20,273 nucleotides of DNA. Origin: Candidatus Cloacimonadota bacterium. GTDB taxonomy: Bacteria; Cloacimonadota; Cloacimonadia; Cloacimonadales; Cloacimonadaceae. Of this stretch, positions 13,342 to 20,273 are shown piece after piece. Below the pieces are notes generated by a model that saw only the letters and a list, made by a program, of their open reading frames with translations, searched no databases and was not told the origin of the DNA. Numbering within the stretch: position 1 is the first letter of the stretch; each line of letters opens with the position of its first letter. Location: NCBI GenBank assembly GCA_023230245.1, contig JALNXT010000002.1, positions 1-20,273 of the forward strand, written 5' to 3'. Both the position numbers and the translations under genes were made by a program.

Positions 13342-16300
13342 TGATACAATTATTCGCAAAAAACCAAGATACTGATACGTATCAAAGATTGGATTTATCT
13401 AAAGATGAACCGATTAAGTTAACTTTTCAAGCACAAGATGTTGAGAAACCAGCAGAAGTTAAATCTGATTTTTCAAAAAAGTTTAAGATACCTCATACTG
13501 CAAATAATGGTAGATTTTTTAAAGATGCGTTTAATGTTAATGGTATTACTTTTGATATTACTCGAAAAGTTGATGCATATATTCTTTCTAATGGAACTCA
13601 TTTTAAAGATGGAAATATTCGATTATTAAGTATAAATCATTTTGGAAATGATAGAAATATTGAGTATGAGATTATTTTTATGGGTGAAGTTAATAATTTG
13701 AGTTCAAAGATAGGAGGAGGATTCTTAAATGAATTAGATTTATCTGAACTCTCGCATCAAGTAACTTTACAAGCTTTACGCAGTTCATGGAATCAAGATC
13801 TTAAAAATGGAAAGATCATATATGGTTTAATTGAATGGGGATATGATTATAATGAAGATAATATTCCTTCATATTTGACTTCTACTATTTCAGATGGTTT
13901 TAGCAATTCATCAGGATTAATTACGAATTATTCAGGTTCTTTTACTAATCAGAATTACCCATATTGGTGGGAACAAATGAAACCTCAAATTCAAGCTAAA
14001 GCTATTTTTGATAAGATTTTATCAGATGCTGGTTTTACTTATATTTCTTCATTATTAGGAACAAATGATTCTAATTTAGAATCTACATATCCATCTCAAG
14101 ATAGATTTAAAAATCTTTATATAATTAGTGATATTGAAGATAGAGCTTTGTTTTCATCATCTGCTAATTTTCATGCATATAATTCTACTCAATATAGAGT
14201 ATTAGCAAATTCTAATCAAACTATTATTTGTGATAGAGAATATTATGATTATGCAAAGGTTCATAATTCTGAAACAGGTATTTATACTGCACAGTCTTCT
14301 CAACTTCATACTTTTGATGTGACTGGGACATTCTTTGTTATTCCTAATGAGTGTTATCCATTACTTAGTGATTGTGATCATTATCTTTATATTGTAGATG
14401 CAGATACTAATTTAGTATTAGGTACTGCTCATGAAGCAGGACTTGTGAAACAACAAACCATTATAGATACTTCAATTGTTGTAAATTTAGCAGTAGGACA
14501 ACGTGTTAAATTAGTTGCTAAGTCAACCGTTCCTGCTCCATATCCTAGTTGTTCATTAAGTGGATTGCCTGAAGCAAAGTATTATGGAAATACTTTTAGA
14601 TGTGATGATTCAGGTAATTTTCTTAATCTCGCGAGTCTTCTTCCTAATGATATTAAGAAAATAGATTTTGTGAAATCTATTATTACTAAGTTTAATTTAG
14701 TAATGGTTCCTGATCCTAATGTTAGAAATCAGTTTATTATAACACCTTGGACTACTTGGATAGATGAAGGAACTACAATTGATTGGACAAATAAACTTGA
14801 TTCATCTAAGAGTTTATCAATTCAGCCTTTATTTGATAATCAAAGTCGAACTTTAATTTTTAAAGATCAAAGTGATAGTGATTATTTGAATGATGAGTAT
14901 TCAAAGTCTAATGATGATAAAGTATTTGGTCAATTAACAATTGATAGTAACAATGAGTTATTAATCGGAACAACTACAATTGATACTATCTTTTCACCAT
15001 TAATGCTTGATACAATAGGATGGAAATCTGGAAGTAGTAGTAATGCAAAGAAATTTATAGTACCTCATGTTTGTAAAGATTCTGGTGCTAGTGAAGGAAC
15101 TGATGCAGGTAAAAGAGAACCAATTATACCTAAGATTCGATTAGCTTATTGGAATGGATATGATTCAGTATCTACTGCGCTTACTTGGTATTTAGCTAGT
15201 GATAATCAAGGAACTGGAACTCCTATTACAATGTCAAAGGTTCCTATGTTTAGTAATTATACAAACTATCCACCGCAAGAAGGTAGTTTTGATTTAAATT
15301 GGAAAAATACTAAGCCAGTTTTTGATATTGAATCTGCAAATATTGATACTTGGAATACTAATTCAACCGCATATACTGAATATTGGAAAAAATGGTATGA
15401 TTTAGTATATGATCCTTATTCAAGAAAAGTAGAAGCATATTTTATTTTAGATGAAGAAGATATTCGAAATTTAAGATATAATAATTACTATTATGTTAGA
15501 GATGAATGGTATTTTGTTAATAAAGTTAGTGATTATGTATTAGGATCTATTTCTTCATGTAAAGTTGAATTAATTAAAGTTGGAAGTAATTTTTCAGTAC
15601 CATTAGCTGAACCTTCTATGTATACTTCAATTGAATTAGCAATGGCTCCTAAAGTATGTACTGCTTATTGTTGTTCACAGAATCCTAATTGTGCAACTTT
15701 TAATACTTATTATATTGATGGAACAAATTTAAATGATTCAAACAATATTTATCTTGATCCTTATGGTATAACATATGCAACTCCAAACTATTATAGTGAT
15801 GGAACATATGAAGTCTTAGTTGGAACATTTGGAGATATTATATTCAGTGTAAATCCTGCAACTTGTAATTGTGGAACCTTTACAACTCAAGCATATGATG
15901 TTTTAAGAGCAAATAATCCATGTGATACAATAGTAAGTGGAATACCAATGACAGTTTATGCTAGTCCTAGTGGAGATATTTTCTTAGATTCTAATGATTT
16001 ATGGTTAGATAGTGGATCTACAATTCCTGCTCCTATTGGATATTATAGAGAATCAACAAATGCTAGTGAAGCAATCGAAATAGGAAATAATGGTAAGAAC
16101 ATTAGTTATATTAAATTAGATGATTGTGTTGATGAATTTTATTATCAATATGAAACACAGTATAGTACGTCAAGTGCATGTAATGCATATTGTTCAAATA
16201 TAATTGAAACAGTTTATTCTAAAGAATCTACTTTTTCTGCATCATCTAATTTATATATTGATAATACTGGTTCTACTTTAGCTCCTATTGGATATTACAG

Positions 16301-17477
16301 ATTAGGTAATTATATTGCTCATGTAACTCCAGCTGGTAATATTGATTCATTTATTTTAACGAATACTTGCTCTCAATGTACAGGCGATGTTAGTATAACA
16401 ATTTCTATTATAATTGATATTGATAATTATGAAACTTCTGGAGAATTATTTGTTTCTAAAGATGGTAATTCTTGGATAAGTTATGGGTCTTTAAGAGTTA
16501 ATGAAACAAATCCATCTATGTCACCAGAGACACAGACATTCACAGTTGATAATAATCTATATGCTAAGGTCGTTTTCACCTCTAATGAACCCTCAGCAAC
16601 TATGACTAGTGGATTATATGTAAGTAATGCTTCTGGCTTTATATTATCTTCAAATGAGGTTGAGAGATCTAGTCCAAATACATATGAGTTAGTTTTCCCA
16701 TCAAGAGTAAGTGAATCATTTGAGTATTTAGCAAGTCTTGTTATGAGTGGTGGAGTTTCTGGTTCTGTAACTTATACTGAATTAGATTTATATTATGAAG
16801 AATCTAAAGCTCAACCATGTATTCCATTTTGTCATACTAATTTAACTTCATCTACTTATTATGGAGATAATCAAACTTTAGCAACAAGTGCTTATTTATA
16901 TGATGGCCCAAGTGGAATCATATTTGCAGATGAAGGATGGTATAGTAATGGAGTTGTAAGTCGATATGTTGGAAATAATGGTGCTATTTTAGAATCTTAT
17001 GATGTTAGTTTATGTAATTGTGATAGTATTGAAACTAAAGTATATCCTTATAAAGTTAAGTATCATGCAACTAGTGCTTGTGATGTATGTTGTAATGGAG
17101 TAGAGACAGTAGTTTATGCAATTGAAGATGTATGGTCTGAAGTATCAGTTTTATTTGAATATGGAGCATCTGGTCTTGAAGCAGCAGATATTGGTTATTA
17201 TAGTTTGAATGATAAAGAATATCATCAAATTAATAGTAATGGAGTTGTTATTGATACTGGTGATTGTGTTGATGATTGTTCATGTACTGTAACATATGCA
17301 ACATATAGAATTGTAAATAAATCTTTAATCGCAATTAGTTATAATTATACGTCTCAGTCTGATACATATTATGAAGGAAAATTAAAACCAGATGAATATT
17401 TTGATTCTGAATGTATGGATTTAAGCTTATTAAATGTAGATGGATATGTAGAAGTAACTTTATTAACAAGTTGTTAA
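13341..17477 (+). CDS. Giant tail protein with Cys-bounded repeats (tail tip/receptor-binding candidate)
   Basis: The 1378-residue protein starts with a conserved-looking structural domain (about 1-155) with 'DEPIKLTFQAQDVEKPAEVK', 'SDFSKKFKIPHTANNGRFF' and 'IEYEIIFMGEVNNL', typical of Bacteroidota phage tail proteins. The middle is strand-rich. From about residue 770 come five related units of about 70 residues, near 773-845, 859-928, 946-1013, 1158-1227 and 1246-1314. Each is bounded by cysteines and carries 'YxD...G...A.(I/E)GYY' and a late 'G.I/G.V' strand before the closing 'C'. A beta domain of about 140 residues is inserted between units 3 and 4, and a 64-residue domain ends the protein. 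Such repeats suggest an exposed adhesive arm. Receptor binding is inferred. Confidence 0.6.
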   Translation: MIQLFAKNQDTDTYQRLDLSKDEPIKLTFQAQDVEKPAEVKSDFSKKFKIPHTANNGRFFKDAFNVNGITFDITRKVDAYILSNGTHFKDGNIRLLSINHFGNDRNIEYEIIFMGEVNNLSSKIGGGFLNELDLSELSHQVTLQALRSSWNQDLKNGKIIYGLIEWGYDYNEDNIPSYLTSTISDGFSNSSGLITNYSGSFTNQNYPYWWEQMKPQIQAKAIFDKILSDAGFTYISSLLGTNDSNLESTYPSQDRFKNLYIISDIEDRALFSSSANFHAYNSTQYRVLANSNQTIICDREYYDYAKVHNSETGIYTAQSSQLHTFDVTGTFFVIPNECYPLLSDCDHYLYIVDADTNLVLGTAHEAGLVKQQTIIDTSIVVNLAVGQRVKLVAKSTVPAPYPSCSLSGLPEAKYYGNTFRCDDSGNFLNLASLLPNDIKKIDFVKSIITKFNLVMVPDPNVRNQFIITPWTTWIDEGTTIDWTNKLDSSKSLSIQPLFDNQSRTLIFKDQSDSDYLNDEYSKSNDDKVFGQLTIDSNNELLIGTTTIDTIFSPLMLDTIGWKSGSSSNAKKFIVPHVCKDSGASEGTDAGKREPIIPKIRLAYWNGYDSVSTALTWYLASDNQGTGTPITMSKVPMFSNYTNYPPQEGSFDLNWKNTKPVFDIESANIDTWNTNSTAYTEYWKKWYDLVYDPYSRKVEAYFILDEEDIRNLRYNNYYYVRDEWYFVNKVSDYVLGSISSCKVELIKVGSNFSVPLAEPSMYTSIELAMAPKVCTAYCCSQNPNCATFNTYYIDGTNLNDSNNIYLDPYGITYATPNYYSDGTYEVLVGTFGDIIFSVNPATCNCGTFTTQAYDVLRANNPCDTIVSGIPMTVYASPSGDIFLDSNDLWLDSGSTIPAPIGYYRESTNASEAIEIGNNGKNISYIKLDDCVDEFYYQYETQYSTSSACNAYCSNIIETVYSKESTFSASSNLYIDNTGSTLAPIGYYRLGNYIAHVTPAGNIDSFILTNTCSQCTGDVSITISIIIDIDNYETSGELFVSKDGNSWISYGSLRVNETNPSMSPETQTFTVDNNLYAKVVFTSNEPSATMTSGLYVSNASGFILSSNEVERSSPNTYELVFPSRVSESFEYLASLVMSGGVSGSVTYTELDLYYEESKAQPCIPFCHTNLTSSTYYGDNQTLATSAYLYDGPSGIIFADEGWYSNGVVSRYVGNNGAILESYDVSLCNCDSIETKVYPYKVKYHATSACDVCCNGVETVVYAIEDVWSEVSVLFEYGASGLEAADIGYYSLNDKEYHQINSNGVVIDTGDCVDDCSCTVTYATYRIVNKSLIAISYNYTSQSDTYYEGKLKPDEYFDSECMDLSLLNVDGYVEVTLLTSC

Positions 17478-17492
17478 AAAAATAAATAAAAT

Positions 17493-18152
17493 ATGATTAA
17501 ATTAAATGTGAACGATAAAATTTATGAAATGCCAAGTTCAATGGAAGAACTTGTTATCGATAAGTATCAAAGAATCATGGAATTAGGAGAAGATAGAACT
17601 TCAATTGATGATATGATCGAAGTAATTTCTATTCTTAGTGGAATGGATAAAGAGTTAATTAGCATTTTGAAAATAGAAAGTTTGAAAACTCTAAATAACC
17701 TTGCAACAACTATATTTAAAACAGGTCCATCAGCTTTTGTTCAACATTTTGAATTAGATGGTGTATGGTATGAATTTGATAGCAATTTTTCAAATATGAA
17801 TATTGGAAAATATAGTGATTTAACAAAATTATCAGAACCTGGTTTAGTTAATAAAAATCTTCATACTATTATGGCATTAATGTATATTCCATCTAATAAA
17901 AAGAAGAAGCGTAATATTTTAGATTTTATTAAATCAGAAAAGGCTAATCTAAAAGAAGAATATGAACCAAGTAAAATAGAAGAAAGAGCAGACTTATTTA
18001 AAGAAAAATTAACAATGAATATTGTTTTAAGTTGTGTATTATTCATCAGCATTTTACGTAGTGCTATATATCTATCTAAGTCTGGTATTTCTGATGAAGA
18101 CCTTGAAGAGAAAGTAATTGAATTATTAAATTCAGTTTCTTTAAAAATGTAA
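17493..18152 (+). CDS. Tail assembly chaperone-like protein (paralogue 2)
   Basis: The 219-residue protein directly precedes the tape measure gene with a 7-bp gap, the classical position of the chaperone that coats the tape measure while the tail tube assembles. It starts with a short beta domain ('MIKLNVNDKIYEMPSS') and an 'EELVIDKYQRIMEL' helix. It shares 'YEF', 'IGKYSDL', 'LHTIMALMYIP' and 'EYEPSKIEERADLF' with the gene at 11085. A lysine-rich loop lies near residues 134-138, and the C-terminus is helical with a hydrophobic segment ('IVLSCVLFISILRSAIYL'). A T-TTA-AAA heptamer lies in frame six codons' length or less from the stop (18140-18146), but a -1 shift would add only 15 residues. 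Confidence 0.55.
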   Translation: MIKLNVNDKIYEMPSSMEELVIDKYQRIMELGEDRTSIDDMIEVISILSGMDKELISILKIESLKTLNNLATTIFKTGPSAFVQHFELDGVWYEFDSNFSNMNIGKYSDLTKLSEPGLVNKNLHTIMALMYIPSNKKKKRNILDFIKSEKANLKEEYEPSKIEERADLFKEKLTMNIVLSCVLFISILRSAIYLSKSGISDEDLEEKVIELLNSVSLKM

Positions 18153-18159
18153 TAATAAA

Positions 18160-19971
18160 ATGGCAGAAACTATCATTTATAATCTCGATGTAAATGCTGA
18201 CGAATCAGTAAAAACTCTTGCAAAGATGGAAGAGCGATTAACTGAGATGAAAAGTAAATTAAAAGAGAATACTGAAGTCGGAACAAAAGAGTTTAGAGAT
18301 CTTGCTAATGAAATTAAATTAACAGAAGGTAAGGTTAAAAATCTAAATATGTCCTTTGAAGGACTTGATGCAGAACGTATAACTTCTGAATTCGGTAGAA
18401 TGGCTAGTGGTATTACTGCTGGTATCACAGCGGTTGCTGTTTTAGGTGATGATGCGAATGAAAGCATGGAACAGATGGTTAGTACTGTTGCTACAGGTAT
18501 GGCTATCGCTCAAGGATTTAGAGGTGCAGCTGAGTCAGTTCAAGCAGCTACTAAATTATGGACTCTTGCTCAAGTCAAATTAAATGCAGCAATGTCTGCA
18601 AATCCAATTGGTTTAATTGTTTTAGCATTAGGAGCAGCAGCTGCGGCTATGTTGGTTTATGCAAATAGAACTTCAGAAGCAGCTGATAGTACTTGGGATT
18701 TAGCCGATGCTTTAACTGAAGTTGATGCTGAATTTGGTAAAACTATTTTAGGAGAATTTGGAATTGGTCAATTTAATATTGAATTTGGTGAATTTATTGA
18801 TGGCACTGCTGATTTAACAGTTGGATTAGATGAATTAAAAAATAAACTTAATGATTTAAATAAGAATGCTGTTTTATCAGCTAAAGCTGCTCTTGAAGAA
18901 TTAATGGAAGGTTTTGATCGAAGTACTGAAGGACTAACTGAATTAGAAAAAGAAATGAACCTTGCTGAATGGGAAAAGATGGAAGGCGCTTTAGCTTTGA
19001 TTAATATGAGACTTTCTGAATTTGGTACAAAGACTAGTGAATCTAAAGAAAGGTTAAATGAACTTAGTGAAGAAAATACTAGATTTTGGCGTAATATGAT
19101 TTCTTCAATGTTAGATGCACAGACGATGGCTGAACAAGATTTAGTTAAGTTAGAATTTATTGAAGTTCCTGATGAAGAAGTTTTTGAAAGCGAAGTTGAT
19201 AAGGTTCTTGCTATTTTTCAAAATGAACAAGACTACATAAAAAATCTTAATGAAAGTACATTAAGTTATAAACTAGCTCAGAATCAAAAAGAGTTAGAGA
19301 TGTTAGAGAATCTTCATGAACAAAAACGAATTAGTGAAGAAGCTTATGAACAAAGGAAAAAGGAATTAATAAAAGAGAGTGCTAATTTTAGTGTTGAAAC
19401 TGAAAAGTGGTCAGCTAAACAGAAAATGCAATTAGCAAGTATGGTATTATCTCAGTTAAACCAAGTTATTGGTGCAAGTTTTGATGCTGAAGATAAATCT
19501 GCTAAGTATGAAAGAAATTTAGCTTTAGTTCAAGCTAATATCCAAATTGCTTCAGGTGTTCTTCAAGCACTTTCTTCAAATCCACCACCATATTCATATG
19601 TTTTAGCTGGTATTACTGGTGTAATGGGTGCTATTCAAAATGCTAAGATTCTTTCAGCTGAACTTCCAACTAAACCATCAGCACCTACTGCAACTGTTAA
19701 TAGTGAAAGTAAATTCGCAAGTGGAGGATTGATTACTGGAATTGGTAATTCTACATCTGATAATATTCCAATCCTAGTAAGTCCAGGAGAAAGTGTTATT
19801 AATGCTAAGTCTACTGCAATGTATGGTGATACCTTGAGTGCAATTAATGAAGCAGGAGGAGGAGATAGTTTTTCAAATGGTACTCCTATATTTAAAACAT
19901 ATGTTGTTGCTGATGAAATGACTTCTCAGCAAGAAGCAAATAAGAAAATAATGAATCTCTCGAGATTATAA
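18160..19971 (+). CDS. Tail tape measure protein
   Basis: The 603-residue protein has an N-terminal coiled coil ('LAKMEERLTEMKSKLKENTE'), Ala/Gly-rich helices, and a hydrophobic segment at about 148-169 ('NPIGLIVLALGAAAAAMLVY'). A long charged coiled-coil region follows ('ELEMLENLHEQKRISEEAYE'), then a second hydrophobic segment near 477-497 ('YSYVLAGITGVMGAIQNA'). It ends with the tape measure signature 'FASGGLITGIGNSTSDNIPI' and 'LVSPGESVINAKST'. This protein sets tail length and may help DNA cross the membrane. Using the common rule of about 0.15 nm per residue, the tail would be near 90 nm. It follows the chaperone-like gene and lies upstream of the XkdF-like gene. The ATG at 18160 follows 'taataataaa'. 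Confidence 0.85.
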   Translation: MAETIIYNLDVNADESVKTLAKMEERLTEMKSKLKENTEVGTKEFRDLANEIKLTEGKVKNLNMSFEGLDAERITSEFGRMASGITAGITAVAVLGDDANESMEQMVSTVATGMAIAQGFRGAAESVQAATKLWTLAQVKLNAAMSANPIGLIVLALGAAAAAMLVYANRTSEAADSTWDLADALTEVDAEFGKTILGEFGIGQFNIEFGEFIDGTADLTVGLDELKNKLNDLNKNAVLSAKAALEELMEGFDRSTEGLTELEKEMNLAEWEKMEGALALINMRLSEFGTKTSESKERLNELSEENTRFWRNMISSMLDAQTMAEQDLVKLEFIEVPDEEVFESEVDKVLAIFQNEQDYIKNLNESTLSYKLAQNQKELEMLENLHEQKRISEEAYEQRKKELIKESANFSVETEKWSAKQKMQLASMVLSQLNQVIGASFDAEDKSAKYERNLALVQANIQIASGVLQALSSNPPPYSYVLAGITGVMGAIQNAKILSAELPTKPSAPTATVNSESKFASGGLITGIGNSTSDNIPILVSPGESVINAKSTAMYGDTLSAINEAGGGDSFSNGTPIFKTYVVADEMTSQQEANKKIMNLSRL

Positions 19972-19984
19972 AAAAAGAATAATT

Positions 19985-20273
19985 ATGAAAAGAGTTATAG
20001 AATTAGTAATAAATGAAGATGAAGATTCTGGAGTAAATGCAATTTCTTTAGTAGATAATCCAGCAATTGAAATCAATTTTTTATATTTTAAAAAGGAAGA
20101 TATTCCTAAGAATAAATTTTTATTTGCTGATACAGATAAACATATATTAGTTTCACCAATTATGATACCTAATATTGAAATTCCTAGGTTAGATGATAAT
20201 GACGAAGTCTATTATGTTAAATTTAGTGAGGAAACAATTCTTAAGATTGCACAAAAGTTTATGAAAGATGAAC
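19985..20273 (+). CDS. XkdF-like putative phage serine protease (partial, runs off the window)
   Basis: The first 96 codons are present and the gene continues past the right edge. The start 'MKRVIELVINEDEDSGVNAI' and 'SLVDNPAIEINFLYF' is the familiar opening of XkdF-like proteins of Bacteroidota phages and PBSX-like elements, which are regarded as prohead proteases. 'DKHILVSPIMIPNIEIPRLD' and 'EVYYVKFSEETILKIAQKF' fit the body of the family. It would process capsid or scaffold proteins, so capsid genes probably follow. It lies 13 bp after the tape measure gene with an A-rich leader 'aaaaaagaataatt'. Catalytic residues lie beyond the window. Confidence 0.75.
   Translation, partial: MKRVIELVINEDEDSGVNAISLVDNPAIEINFLYFKKEDIPKNKFLFADTDKHILVSPIMIPNIEIPRLDDNDEVYYVKFSEETILKIAQKFMKDE

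Noticed and set aside
17463..17477. Small inverted repeat TTAACA-AGT-TGTTAA at the end of the giant tail gene
   Set aside because: It is followed by A residues, not Ts, on the coding strand and has a weak six-pair stem, so it is not supported as a terminator.
18140..18146. T-TTA-AAA heptamer at the end of the second chaperone-like gene, suggesting a lambda G/GT-type frameshift
   Set aside because: A -1 shift adds only 15 residues before a stop at 18191, far shorter than known extensions. Fusion to the tape measure would need a +1 shift within a few bases.

Overview
The window is part of the genome of a tailed bacteriophage (or an intact prophage region) that most likely infects a member of the Bacteroidota, perhaps of the Flavobacteriia type. 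It is very AT-rich and its genes are tightly packed, often with 1-, 4- or 14-nt overlaps. Start codons follow A-rich leaders such as 'aaataaaATG' with no Shine-Dalgarno sequence. Many proteins have the look of Bacteroidota phage families: DUF5681-type small terminase, XkdF-like protease, LamG protein, tail proteins with Cys-bounded repeats. No ribosomal RNA, tRNA, CRISPR array, insertion sequence or integrase was seen.

Layout. (1) 1-1889, plus strand: a LamG-domain virion or adhesin protein, two small membrane proteins (holin candidates) and an M15 peptidase endolysin, together a lysis module. (2) 1870-2998, minus strand: an SSB-like OB-fold protein and a membrane-anchored coiled-coil protein with an outer-membrane-like C-terminal hairpin (spanin candidate). 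(3) 2999-3799: a divergent, mostly non-coding region. It holds three DnaA-box-like repeats, a possible 39-codon gene, a duplicated 57-60 bp element, a sharply bounded island of about 78% GC, and two mutually exclusive hairpins. This is the strangest part of the window and a candidate replication origin or regulatory hub. (4) 3800-6689: portal, head-tail connector, DUF5681 protein and an FkbM methyltransferase, closed by a clear intrinsic terminator. (5) 6788-8891: a sigma-factor-like protein followed by six small overlapping genes, two of which look like degenerate GIY-YIG domains. (6) 8891-10132: large terminase. (7) 10181-19971: tail genes, namely tail terminator, HK97-gp10-like neck protein, a tail assembly chaperone-like protein, two large tail or baseplate proteins (the second of 1378 residues with Cys-bounded repeats), a second paralogous chaperone-like protein and the tape measure protein. 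(8) 19985-end: the start of an XkdF-like protease gene, so the capsid genes probably lie just beyond the right edge.

Working model: the portal, connector, terminases and downstream protease and capsid build and fill the head. The 10.2-20 kb block builds a long tail around the 603-residue tape measure. The sigma-like protein may redirect host polymerase to phage promoters. The membrane proteins, endolysin and spanin candidate would open the host envelope. Function calls rest on motif reading by eye; no database search was run.
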